Shown: in pieces, positions 32,652-40,806 of the stretch
How the letters are laid out: every line of letters begins with the position of its first letter
Numbering within the stretch: the first letter of the stretch is position 1
Origin: Streptomyces abikoensis
Lineage (GTDB): Bacteria; Actinomycetota; Actinomycetes; Streptomycetales; Streptomycetaceae
DNA: 64,000 nucleotides
Direction: 5' to 3'
NCBI RefSeq assembly: GCF_014648775.1
Contig: NZ_BMRT01000005.1
Coordinates: forward strand, 248,001 to 312,000
The notes under the pieces: model-generated
Database searches by the model: none
Told to the model about the DNA's origin: nothing
What the model saw: the letters and a program-made list of their open reading frames with translations, nothing else
Position numbers and translations under genes: made by a program

Positions 32652-33929
32652 CTAGCGGCCCGCGAGCTCCGCGGCCTCCGCCTCGCGCTGGATCTCGCCG
32701 AGCACGGCGGCCGGGTCGCCGCCCTTCTGCACGACCGAGCCGATCTTCTCCTTGATCGTGGCGCTGACCTTCGCCCAGGAGGTCTTGTCGGCGGGGTAGA
32801 ACTCGGCGTTCTGGAGCTGGGAGAGGAACGGCCAGAGGGCCTCGTAGCGGCGGTCGCCCTGCATCGCGGCGGACGCCGACTCGGTCACGGGCAGCAGCTC
32901 GTACTGGCCGACGAAGCTGAGCACGTTGTCCTTGCTGAAGACGAAGTCGAGCAGGGTGCCCAGCTGGTCGCGGTGATCGTTCTGCTTGAAGCCCATCATC
33001 CAGTCGGCGACGCCCATGGTGGAGCTCGCCTTGCCCTTGACGCCCGGCAGCGGGGCGGTCTGGAAGTCGATCCTCCCGGCCTTGGCCTGCTGCATCAGGG
33101 TGGGGTGGCCGTGGAGCATGCCGACGTCGCCCTTGCAGAACGCGTCGAAGACGTCCTGGCGGTTGGTGCGGCCCGGGTCGTTCGGTCCGGTGAGGCCCTT
33201 GCCGACGAGCTCGTCGCGCAGCCAGGCGAACGCCTTGACGTTGGCCTCGGAGCTGATCGTGTAGGCACCGGTGTTGTCGGTGTAGCCACCGCCGCCGCCC
33301 AGCATCCACAGCATGGTCTCGGCGGGCGCCTCCTCGGGACCCAGCGGCACGCCGAAAGGTATCTTCACGCCCGCCGCCTTGAGCTTGACCGCGGCCGCCT
33401 GGACCTCGTCCCAGCTCTCGGGCGCCTTCGCGATGCCCGCCTTGGCGAACAGGGCCTTGTTGTAGAAGAGCATGCGGGTGCTGGAGACGAACGGCAGGCC
33501 GTACTGCACCCGGTGGACCTCGCCCGCCTTGGCGAGCGAGGAGATGAAGTCCGCCTGGGTGGGCACGGAGATCATCTGGTCGGCGCTGTAGAGCTTCCCG
33601 GCCGCGGCGAAGTCGGCGTACGCGCCGATCTGCGCGATGTCGGGGGCCTTGCCGGCCGCGACCATGTCGGCGACCTTCTTGTCGACCTCGGTCCAGCTGT
33701 AGACCTCGACGTCGAGCTTGACGCCCTTGTTCTTGGCCTCGAAGTCCTTGGCGAACTGCTCCCAGTACTTCTTGGAGCTGTTGGCCGGCTTGTCGCCATA
33801 GTCCGCCGCGACGAGCTTCAGCTTCTTGTCGCCGCCGGGGCCGGAGCTCCCGCACGCCGTCAGCGCGGGCGCCAACGCCGCCGTCGCGGCACCCGCCGCC
33901 GTCATGCCCAAGAACCGCCGCCGCTGCAC
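32652..33929 (-). CDS. Sugar-binding lipoprotein of an ABC importer
   Basis: A 425-residue extracellular solute-binding protein of the carbohydrate type (family 1). The N-terminus combines a Tat-like RRRFLGM with a lipobox ALTAC. The mature part has DIAQIGAYADFAAAGKLYS, PFVSSTRMLFYNKALFAKAGI and GDVGMLHGHPTLMQQ, typical of MsmE/UgpB relatives. No permease genes are adjacent; MsiK (62552) could power the missing partner. I chose GTG 33929 because AAGGTGGG precedes it. It is divergent from an amino-sugar gene, so an amino sugar or its oligomer is the likely ligand. Confidence 0.9.
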   Translation of the reverse strand: MQRRRFLGMTAAGAATAALAPALTACGSSGPGGDKKLKLVAADYGDKPANSSKKYWEQFAKDFEAKNKGVKLDVEVYSWTEVDKKVADMVAAGKAPDIAQIGAYADFAAAGKLYSADQMISVPTQADFISSLAKAGEVHRVQYGLPFVSSTRMLFYNKALFAKAGIAKAPESWDEVQAAAVKLKAAGVKIPFGVPLGPEEAPAETMLWMLGGGGGYTDNTGAYTISSEANVKAFAWLRDELVGKGLTGPNDPGRTNRQDVFDAFCKGDVGMLHGHPTLMQQAKAGRIDFQTAPLPGVKGKASSTMGVADWMMGFKQNDHRDQLGTLLDFVFSKDNVLSFVGQYELLPVTESASAAMQGDRRYEALWPFLSQLQNAEFYPADKTSWAKVSATIKEKIGSVVQKGGDPAAVLGEIQREAEAAELAGR

Positions 33930-33963
33930 TACTGCTACCCACCTTGTGGTTCGTGTCCGCCGT

Positions 33964-34018
33964 GTGGAGACCGTGGAATCTCCCCCCTGGGATTCGCGAG
34001 TCCCGTGGAGACCGTGAG
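33964..34018. repeat. Two direct repeats between the divergent sugar genes
   Basis: GTGGAGACCGTG occurs at 33964-33975 and again at 34005-34016, a 41-base period (about four helical turns). It lies in the 258-base gap between the binding-protein and SIS genes and may be a regulator site. Confidence 0.5.
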
Positions 34019-34187
34019 TTTCTCCCGCGCGCAACCATACGGTCTACGGCTCCGGGGTTTCGCTTCGGTATCGCCGTATCGCCCTTCCCCCAGGTCAAGG
34101 GGGCCTGCTATGCACGAGGACGACCGCTCGACGCTCGTACCGCATCCGCATTCACATCCGGATCCGCATCCCGCAAGGAGCAGGCGC

Positions 34188-35072
34188 ATGAAGCAGTCCC
34201 TCACCCACCGCGAACTGATCACCCAGCCGGAGAGCTGGCGCCGCGCGGCCCGGGCCGCGTCGGAAGCCACCGGCCTCCCCGTTCCGGGCGAACGGGTCGC
34301 CGTCACCGGCTGCGGCACGTCGTGGTTCATGGCCCAGGCGTACGCGGCGCTGCGCGAGGCGGCGGGGCAGGGCGAGACGGACGCGTTCGCCGCGTCCGAG
34401 TTCCCGCGCGGCCGCGCGTACGACCGCATCGTGACGATCACGCGGTCCGGTACGACGACGGAGGTGCTGCGCGTGCTGGACGCGGCGGGCGACACCCCGA
34501 CGCTGGCGATCACCGCGGACGGGAAGACGCCCGTCGTGGACGCCGCGACGGAGGTGGCCGTCCTGGACTGGGCGGACGAGGAGTCCGTCGTCCAGACGCG
34601 CTTCGCGACGACGGCGCTGGCGTTCTTGCGCACGGGCGTCGCACCCAGAGCGGTCGCGACGGCGGCGGACGAGGCGGAACAGGCGCTGTCGTCCCCCTTG
34701 CCGACCGCCGTGGTGGAGGCGGAACAGTGGACGTTCCTGGGCGCGGGCTGGGCGTACGGGCCGGCGCAGGAGGCGGCACTGAAGATGCGGGAGGCGGCGG
34801 GGGCGTGGACGGAGGCGTACCCGGCGATGGAGTACCGCCACGGGCCGGTGGCGATCGCGGGGCCGGGGCGGGTGGTGTGGTCGTTCGGACCACTGCCGGA
34901 GGGGCTGGCGGCGGAGGTGACCGCGACGGGGGCGACGCTGGTGGCGGAGGGGGGCGATCCGATGGCGGATCTGGTGCGGGCGCAGCGGCTGGCGGTGGCG
35001 GTGGCGGAGTCCAGGGGGCTGAACCCCGACGCGCCGCGGCACCTCACGCGGAGCGTGGTGCTTTCCGGCTGA
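34188..35072 (+). CDS. SIS-domain aldose-ketose isomerase/deaminase (AgaS/GlmS-like)
   Basis: A 294-residue protein with two SIS domains: VAVTGCGTSWFMAQAYAALRE and IVTITRSGTTTEVLRVL in the first half, and LGAGWAYGPAQEAALKMREA with PAMEYRHGP in the second. The EYRHGP motif carries active-site residues of GlmS-isomerase and AgaS-type enzymes. It probably deaminates and isomerises a hexosamine-6-phosphate. ATG 34188 is behind AAGGAG. It is followed by the nagK-nagA pair and, further on, sugar-phosphate kinase and aldolase genes, which point to galactosamine-6-phosphate or glucosamine-6-phosphate as substrate. Confidence 0.87.
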   Translation: MKQSLTHRELITQPESWRRAARAASEATGLPVPGERVAVTGCGTSWFMAQAYAALREAAGQGETDAFAASEFPRGRAYDRIVTITRSGTTTEVLRVLDAAGDTPTLAITADGKTPVVDAATEVAVLDWADEESVVQTRFATTALAFLRTGVAPRAVATAADEAEQALSSPLPTAVVEAEQWTFLGAGWAYGPAQEAALKMREAAGAWTEAYPAMEYRHGPVAIAGPGRVVWSFGPLPEGLAAEVTATGATLVAEGGDPMADLVRAQRLAVAVAESRGLNPDAPRHLTRSVVLSG

Positions 35073-35245
35073 CCGGGCGCCTCCCGCGCGGGGTTCCGTG
35101 GACTTTCCGGGTGCCCCCGGTGGGGGTTTTCCGCGCCTTCGGCGCGGGTTCTACCCCACCCGCCCGCCCGATCACCCGGAGCCGGATTGCACCGGGTAGG
35201 GGGCGGGGGTCGGGGGCTTCCCTGGGGTACCCACGGCTGGGGTGA

Positions 35246-35397
35246 CGTGAGGGGGCGGGGTGGGGTGGATGGGCCCTGGTAGGGGCGTAAGGAGCTCTTC
35301 GCCGCTGGAGCCCAGTGCGGGGCACCCCGTACCAAAGTGGCAGGGGCCGCGAAGAGCTCAGCCCCGTAAGGGCCCGTCCGCCCCACCCCGCCCCCGA
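35246..35397. repeat. Long imperfect inverted repeat
   Basis: Arms of about 50-57 bases: 35246-35302 and 35349-35397. The inner ends pair perfectly (GAGCTCTTCGC with GCGAAGAGCTC), and the outer parts pair with scattered mismatches (GGGGGCGGGGTGGGG with CCCCACCCCGCCCCC). It could be a strong terminator for the SIS gene or a palindromic repeat element. Confidence 0.75.
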
Positions 35398-35415
35398 CCC
35401 ACAGTCGCCACGGCG

Positions 35416-35431
35416 AGTGGACTAGACCTTT
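35416..35431. promoter_or_regulatory. DasR-responsive element (dre)-like site upstream of nagK
   Basis: AGTGGACTAGACCTTT matches 13 of 16 positions of the palindromic dre consensus AGTGGTCTAGACCACT. It lies 28 bases before the nagK GTG. DasR, the GlcNAc-sensing GntR regulator, is known to control nagKA in Streptomyces. Confidence 0.85.
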
Positions 35432-35458
35432 CCCGCCCGTAAGGGCGAAACTACAGAC

Positions 35459-36424
35459 GTGAAACACGTCATCGCCCTGGACGTAGGCGGCACCGCCATA
35501 AAGGCCGCACTGATCGCCCCGGACCACACCCTGCTGCACGAAACCCGCAGGCCGACCGAGCGCGCCAAGGGCCCAGAGGCCGTCGTGGCCGGCATCCTCG
35601 CCCTCGCCGCCGACCTGCGCGAGCACGGCCGCCGTACGTACGGCGAACCGGCCGCCGCGGCCGGCATCGCCGTACCCGGCATCGTGGACACGGACAGCGG
35701 CACCGCCGTCTACGCCGCGAACCTCGGCTGGCGCGACCTCCCCCTCCGCGACCGCCTCAGCGAGCACCTGGCCGGCACCCCCGTGGCCCTCGGCCACGAC
35801 GTCCGCACCGGCGGCCTCGCCGAGGGCCGCGTCGGCGCGGGCCGGGGCGCCGACCGGTTCCTGTTCGTGCCGCTGGGCACCGGCATCGCCGGGGCGATAG
35901 GCATCGACGGCCGGATCGAGGCGGGCGCCCACGGCTACGCGGGCGAGATCGGCCACATCGCCGTGCGCCGCGGCGCCGACGCCGACGCGCTCGACTGCGG
36001 CTGCGGCGGCCGCGGCTGCCTGGAGACGATCGCCTCCGCGTCGGCGGTCAGCCGCGCCTGGGCGGAGGCGAGCGGTGACCCGGCCGCCGACGCCGCCGAC
36101 TGCGCGAAGGCCGTGGCGGCGGGCGACCCCCGCGCCGAGCGGGTGTGGCGGCACGCCGTGGACGCCCTCGCCGACGGTCTCGTGACGGCCCTGACCCTGC
36201 TCGACCCGCGCCTGCTGATCATCGGCGGCGGACTGGCCGAGGCCGGGGAGACCCTCTTCGCCCCCCTGCGCGCCGCGGTCGCCGAGCGCGTCACCTTCCA
36301 GAAGCTCCCCCGGATCGTCCCGGCGGCCCTCGGGGACACCGCCGGCTGCCTGGGCGCGGGCCTGCTCGCGTGGGACCTACTCGCAACGCATGACACGGAA
36401 TCCATGGAGGTATCCGCCCGATGA
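35459..36424 (+). CDS. nagK: ROK-family N-acetylglucosamine kinase
   Basis: A 321-residue ROK sugar kinase that would phosphorylate GlcNAc or a similar N-acetylhexosamine at C6. The ATP site is IALDVGGTAIKAALI, the central block is GTGIAGAIGIDGRIEAGAHGYAGEIGH, and the zinc-binding Cys cluster is DCGCGGRGCLE. Start GTG 35459 follows a dre-like site. It overlaps nagA by four bases (ATGA), so the two are translationally coupled. Sugar specificity is from context and the family, not from unique residues. Confidence 0.9.
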   Translation: MKHVIALDVGGTAIKAALIAPDHTLLHETRRPTERAKGPEAVVAGILALAADLREHGRRTYGEPAAAAGIAVPGIVDTDSGTAVYAANLGWRDLPLRDRLSEHLAGTPVALGHDVRTGGLAEGRVGAGRGADRFLFVPLGTGIAGAIGIDGRIEAGAHGYAGEIGHIAVRRGADADALDCGCGGRGCLETIASASAVSRAWAEASGDPAADAADCAKAVAAGDPRAERVWRHAVDALADGLVTALTLLDPRLLIIGGGLAEAGETLFAPLRAAVAERVTFQKLPRIVPAALGDTAGCLGAGLLAWDLLATHDTESMEVSAR

Positions 36425-37599
36425 CCGAACGAACGGTTCTCACCGGCGCCCGCGTAGCGCTGCCGACCGGGGTGGCGGAGGGGGCCCGCGTAACGGTCGA
36501 GGGCGGCCGCATCGCGGAGAGCACCGCGCACGAGGCGGCGGAGAACACCGCGCACGAGGCGAACGAGCTGGACCTGACCGGCCACTGGATCGTCCCCGGC
36601 TTCGTGGACATCCACGTCCACGGCGGCGGCGGCGCGTCCTTCTCGTCCGGCGACGCCGAGGAGGCGCTCACCGCGATCCGCACGCACCGCGCCCACGGCA
36701 CCACCACGATGGTCGCCTCGACGGTCACGGGTGACCTGGACGACCTGGCCCGGCAGGCGGCGGCCCTGGCGGAGCTGACCGAGCAGGGCGATCTGGCGGG
36801 CATCCACTTCGAGGGCCCGTTCATCTCCGCGCACCGCTGCGGCGCCCACCAGCCGGAGCTGCTGCGCGACCCGGACCCGGCGGACGTCCGCAAGCTCGTC
36901 GACGCGGCGCACGGCGCGGCCCGGATGATGACGCTGGCGCCGGAGCTGCCGGGCGGCCTGGAGTCCGTCCGGCTGCTCGCGGAGCACGGCGTGATCGCGG
37001 CCGTCGGCCACACCGACTCCACCTACGAGGCCACCCTCGACGCCATCGACGCGGGCGCGACGGTCGCGACGCACCTGTTCAACGCGATGCCCTCCCTCCT
37101 GCACCGCGCGCCCGGCCCGATCGCGGCGCTGCTGGAGGACGAGCGGGTCACGGTCGAGCTGATCAACGACGGCACCCACCTCCACCCGGCCGCCCTCCAG
37201 CTGGCCTTCCACCAGGCCGGCGCGGACCGGGTCGCGTTCATCACGGACGCGATGGGCGCGGCGGGCATGAACGACGGGATGTACCCGCTGGGCCCGATGC
37301 GCGTCGAGGTCAAGGACGGCGTCGCGCGAATCGCGGACGGCCCGACGGCGGGCTCGATCGCGGGGTCCACGCTCACCCTCGACACGGCGTTCAAGCGGGC
37401 GGTGACGGTCGACCGGCTGCCGGTCGAGGACGCCGTACGAGCCCTGTCGACGACCCCGGCGCGGCTGCTGGGCCTGTCGGACCGGATCGGCACGATCGAG
37501 GCGGGCAAGGACGCGGACCTGGTCGTCCTGAACGGGACGTTCGACCTCGTCGGCGTGATGCGCAAGGGCGAATGGCTGGTTAAGCCCGAAGTGCGGTAA
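36421..37599 (+). CDS. nagA: N-acetylglucosamine-6-phosphate deacetylase
   Basis: A 392-residue metal-dependent amidohydrolase that removes acetate from GlcNAc-6-phosphate. Motifs are VDIHVHGGGG (metal-binding His pair), GIHFEGPFIS (metal Glu), GHTDSTYEA, ATHLFNAMPSL and FITDAMGAAG with the catalytic Asp. A 7-residue repeat ENTAHEAN/ESTAHEAA near residue 35 is a small duplication. It is coupled to nagK. Together with the SIS protein it leads to deaminated hexose phosphate; it may also accept the GalNAc epimer. Confidence 0.95.
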   Translation: MTERTVLTGARVALPTGVAEGARVTVEGGRIAESTAHEAAENTAHEANELDLTGHWIVPGFVDIHVHGGGGASFSSGDAEEALTAIRTHRAHGTTTMVASTVTGDLDDLARQAAALAELTEQGDLAGIHFEGPFISAHRCGAHQPELLRDPDPADVRKLVDAAHGAARMMTLAPELPGGLESVRLLAEHGVIAAVGHTDSTYEATLDAIDAGATVATHLFNAMPSLLHRAPGPIAALLEDERVTVELINDGTHLHPAALQLAFHQAGADRVAFITDAMGAAGMNDGMYPLGPMRVEVKDGVARIADGPTAGSIAGSTLTLDTAFKRAVTVDRLPVEDAVRALSTTPARLLGLSDRIGTIEAGKDADLVVLNGTFDLVGVMRKGEWLVKPEVR

Positions 37600-37734
37600 T
37601 GATCCGCCCACTTCGTCGAGAGCGGCGGGCCCGGAGGTCTGGGCCTGCCGCTCTCGCTTTGGCATGATCGCTGGCGCACCACCACTGCCGCCCACTGCCG
37701 CCCATTGCCGCCCCGGTCGAGGAGAGAGGCGCCG

Positions 37735-38655
37735 ATGATCCTCACGGTCACGCTCAACGCCGCGCTCGATCTGACCTATCGCGTCCCCCGGTTGCTCCCG
37801 CACGCCTCGCACCGCGTCCGGCACTCGGCCGAACGGCCGGGCGGCAAGGGCGTGAACGTCGCGCGGGTGCTGGCCGCGCTGGGCCACGAGACGGTGGTCA
37901 CCGGCTTCGCGGGCGGCGCCACGGGCGACACCCTGCGCCGGCTCCTCGCGGAGTCGGCGGGGCCGCTGACCGACGCGCTGGTGCCCATCACCGGCGTCAC
38001 GCGCCGCACGGTGGCCGTCGTGGACGACGCGACCGGCGACGCGACGCAGCTCAACGAGGCGGGCCCGGACGTCACTCCGGCCGAATGGGCCGCCTTCGAC
38101 GACCGTTACGGCCAGCTCCTGCGCGACGCCGACGCCGTCGCCCTGTGCGGCAGCCTGCCCCCGGGCGTCCCCGTCGGGGCCTACGCCCACCTGATCCGCC
38201 AGGCCCGCGCCCGGCACGTGCCCGTCCTCCTGGACACCAGCGGCGAGCCGCTGCGGCGCGGCATCGCCGCCCGCCCGGACGTCGTCAAGCCCAACGCCGC
38301 CGAACTGGCCGCCCTGACGGGCTCCACGGACCCCCTGCCCGCGGCCCTGGACGCCCGCCGCCGCGGCGCCCACGCCGTCGCGGCGTCCCTCGGCCCCGAC
38401 GGCATGCTGGCCGTCACCCCCGACGGCACCTGGCGCGCCACCCCGCCCACCCCGCTGCGGGGCAACCCCACGGGCGCGGGCGACTCGGCCGTCGCGGGCC
38501 TCCTCTCGGCCCTGACAGAGGGCCTGCCCTGGCCGGACCGCCTGATACGCGCGGTGTCCCTGTCGGCGGCGACGGTCCGCGCCCCGGGCGCGGGCGAGTT
38601 CGACGCGGGGGCGTACGAGGAGCTGAGGACGGCCGTACGGGTCGAGGAGCTGTGA
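37735..38655 (+). CDS. PfkB-family sugar-phosphate kinase
   Basis: A 306-residue kinase of the FruK/LacC branch of the PfkB family, phosphorylating fructose-1-phosphate or tagatose-6-phosphate. N-terminal ILTVTLNAALDLTYRV and GGKGVNVARVLAALGH are typical, CGSLPPGVP and VVKPNAAELAAL follow, and GNPTGAGDSAVAGLL holds the catalytic Asp. ATG 37735 is behind GAGGAGAGAG. It follows nagA by 135 bases and precedes a class II aldolase, which favours a role downstream of nagA. The exact substrate is not resolved. Confidence 0.9.
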   Translation: MILTVTLNAALDLTYRVPRLLPHASHRVRHSAERPGGKGVNVARVLAALGHETVVTGFAGGATGDTLRRLLAESAGPLTDALVPITGVTRRTVAVVDDATGDATQLNEAGPDVTPAEWAAFDDRYGQLLRDADAVALCGSLPPGVPVGAYAHLIRQARARHVPVLLDTSGEPLRRGIAARPDVVKPNAAELAALTGSTDPLPAALDARRRGAHAVAASLGPDGMLAVTPDGTWRATPPTPLRGNPTGAGDSAVAGLLSALTEGLPWPDRLIRAVSLSAATVRAPGAGEFDAGAYEELRTAVRVEEL

Positions 38656-38725
38656 GCGGACGCGGACCGGGGCCGGACCCGGCGGTGCCGAAGCGACCGT
38701 TACCCACGGAGGGGTTGAGCAGCCC

Positions 38726-39559
38726 ATGCCACTGACCCGCACCCACGACCTCATGACCGCAGGCGGAGCCGTGATGGCCTTCAACGTCATCACCATCGAG
38801 CACGCCGAAGCCATCGCGCTCGGCGCGGAGGCGGCCGGCGCCCCCGCCATCCTCCAGATCTCCGAGAACGCCGTGAGGTTCCACGGCGGCGACCTGGCCC
38901 CCATCGCCGCCGCGACGGCGGCGGTGGCCCGCGCGTCGACGGCGCGCCTGGCCCTCCACCTGGACCACGTCGAAAGCACGGACCTCCTGAGGGCCTCCGC
39001 CACCCACGGCTTCGACTCGGTCATGTTCGACGCGTCGAAGCTCCCGTACGGCGAGAACGTCAAGGCCACGGCGGAGGCGGCCCGCTGGGCCCGAGAACGC
39101 GGCATCTGGCTCGAAGCCGAACTGGGCCGCGTCGGCGGCAAGCCGGGCGACGCCCACACCCCCGGCGTCCGCACCGACCCGGCCGAGGCGGCCGCCTACG
39201 TGGCCGACACGGGCGTGGACGCCCTGGCCGTGGCCGTGGGCAGCACCCACGCCATGACCGAACGCACGGCCACCCTCGACCACGCCCTCATCAAGGCCCT
39301 CGCCACCACGCTCCCGGTCCCCCTGGTCCTCCACGGCTCCTCAGGCGTCCCGGACGCGGAAATCCGCCGCGCCATCGCGTCCGGCATCAAGAAAATCAAC
39401 GTAGGAACGGCCCTCAACAAGGCCTACACGGGTGCGGTCCGCGCCTTCCTGGAGGCCCATCCCTCGACGGTCGACCCCCGCAAATACCTCGCCCCCGCTC
39501 GCGAGGCGATGACGGGGGCGGTGGCGGGGTTCCTGCGCGCGACAGGCGCTCACGCTTAG
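38726..39559 (+). CDS. Class II ketose-bisphosphate aldolase
   Basis: A 277-residue zinc aldolase of the FbaA/KbaY/GatY family splitting fructose- or tagatose-1,6-bisphosphate to triose phosphates. It has AFNVITIEHAEAI, the zinc site HLDHVES, EAELGRVGGKPGD, VAVGSTHAM (second zinc His) and LHGSSGVPDAEIRRAI with IKKINVGTAL. Neighbouring kinase and amino-sugar genes favour a tagatose-type role. Its 3' end (39477-39533) is imperfectly duplicated at 40755-40798, on the far side of a low-GC insert. ATG 38726. Confidence 0.9.
   Translation: MPLTRTHDLMTAGGAVMAFNVITIEHAEAIALGAEAAGAPAILQISENAVRFHGGDLAPIAAATAAVARASTARLALHLDHVESTDLLRASATHGFDSVMFDASKLPYGENVKATAEAARWARERGIWLEAELGRVGGKPGDAHTPGVRTDPAEAAAYVADTGVDALAVAVGSTHAMTERTATLDHALIKALATTLPVPLVLHGSSGVPDAEIRRAIASGIKKINVGTALNKAYTGAVRAFLEAHPSTVDPRKYLAPAREAMTGAVAGFLRATGAHA
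39477..39533 (+). repeat. Direct repeat, left copy (aldolase 3' end)
   Basis: This 57-base stretch near the aldolase stop begins CCCGCAAATACC and contains GAGGCGATG and GCGGGGTTCC. The same blocks recur in order at 40755-40798. It marks the left edge of the lectin insert. Confidence 0.75.
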
Positions 39560-39723
39560 CTCTGCGGCGACGCGCCAACGGAGTGGCGAATTATGGCCAC
39601 ATTGGCCGGAAATCGCACACTTGCAAATCACTTGTCACTTCACGGACAAAAAGCATATGATCATCCCGCTAAACACCCAGAGAGACCTATAAGCCCTTCC
39701 CGGCCATCAAGGAAAATTTCCGA

Positions 39724-40212
39724 ATGAAGCTCGTCTCAAAAATTCCGGCAATTGTCGCGTCCGCCGCGGCGATCATACTGCTGACCCCGAGCGTGAGCCA
39801 CGCGGACGAAGAAATGGTTCGCATTCGCAATGGGCTGGGGAAGTGTCTTGAGATCGACAATTCAAGCGACGAAAACGGCGCCACGGCACAGCAATGGGAT
39901 TGCGGCAACCAATCCGGCAACATTTGGTATCTCGATCACCTGGTGAACGAGACGTTCATGATCCGAAACCGGAGCGGGAAGTGCCTCGAAATCGCTGATT
40001 CACGAACAGATAACGGCGCACCTGCCCAGCAGTGGAATTGCAACAGGAACAACGACACCATGGTATGGCATATCATAGACAACAAGATCTACAACCACAA
40101 CAGCGGAAAGGCGCTCGAAGTATCGAACTCGAGTCGCGCGAACGGCGCTAAGGTCCAGCAGTGGTCGGACGCTCAAGTCCCCGGGCAGTACTGGTCCATC
40201 GAGAGGTACTAG
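39724..40212 (+). CDS. Secreted ricin-type beta-trefoil lectin
   Basis: A 162-residue exported protein. The signal peptide ends at VSHA (about residue 27). The mature part is one ricin-type beta-trefoil with three QxW repeats (AQQWDC, AQQWNC, VQQWSD) each preceded by a GKCLEI- or GKALEV-type strand. It should bind galactose-type or related sugars. Base composition is much less GC-rich than its neighbours and codon bias is weak, so it was probably acquired. AAGGAAAA lies upstream of ATG 39724. It stands alone between direct repeats. Confidence 0.88.
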   Translation: MKLVSKIPAIVASAAAIILLTPSVSHADEEMVRIRNGLGKCLEIDNSSDENGATAQQWDCGNQSGNIWYLDHLVNETFMIRNRSGKCLEIADSRTDNGAPAQQWNCNRNNDTMVWHIIDNKIYNHNSGKALEVSNSSRANGAKVQQWSDAQVPGQYWSIERY

Positions 40213-40806
40213 GGTTCACCTCAGAGTGAAGACGACTGCCAGTGCGTAGCGCCCGAGGCAGCTCGCGCAGATTCTGCAGACCATGCTATTGACGGCCTGG
40301 TGGCCATCGGCCCGAGAACGAGCAATGCCGGAACTGAGTAGGAAGGGCACCGAGAGGGGCCGTCGCGACTATCGCTGACAGCACGCCTCGCGAAAATCCC
40401 GCCGATCAGGGCATTCCTATTGGGGAGATCTCGCGTCGTGCAACGCCTGGCGCCACTCGACTAGGAGCAGGAATCCATGAGGCGCGCCGACCGCTGTGCA
40501 GGCCCGCGCCAGGCATGCTTACTCCTCTAGCCTCTTGGCAAGCTGACCCATCAGGGTCAGGCATGGGCCTGGCCTCAATGGGTTACTCAGTGCGCTGCGG
40601 AGTCAGCGTCCAATCCAAGGGGCCAGGCCCTCTGTATTTCCCTCCGCGACGCGGCCTTCGATCCTGCCGACCTCCACAGCGCCTCCGACATTCTCAACGC
40701 GGAACTTCGCCGCATCGGAAGCCCCCGGCCTTAAAGAAGCCCAATGCCGGAACGCCCGCAAATACCCCGCCCCGCTGAAGAGGCGATGGCGGGGTTCCCC
40801 GGGGCG
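40213..40806. other. Gene-poor right half of the lectin insert
   Basis: About 590 bases of lower GC without a convincing intact gene. The plus-strand frame ending at TAA 40732-40734 reads LRDAAFDPADLHSASDIL and looks like the C-terminus of a lost gene, but is closed upstream by a stop at 40528. The right copy of the aldolase-end repeat lies at 40755-40798. No transposase or terminal repeats were recognised. Confidence 0.5.
40755..40798 (+). repeat. Direct repeat, right copy
   Basis: This 44-base stretch repeats the aldolase 3' end. Blocks CCCGCAAATACC, CCCCGCT, GAGGCGATG and GCGGGGTTCC are kept, with a 12-base deletion and a few changes. It abuts the 3' end of the next gene at 40807. Confidence 0.75.

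Larger units (their letters stand above)
35073..35458. other. Intergenic region with a long inverted repeat and the nagK operator
   Basis: About 386 bases without a gene. The SIS gene end is followed by short GC-rich hairpins, then a long inverted repeat (35246-35397) and the DasR-like site (35416-35431) just before nagK. No open frame here has good codon bias. Confidence 0.7.

Noticed and set aside
40515..40778. An 87-codon frame in the lectin insert
   Set aside because: It is Pro/Arg/Ser-rich, runs into the direct repeat, and has no ribosome site or recognisable domain.
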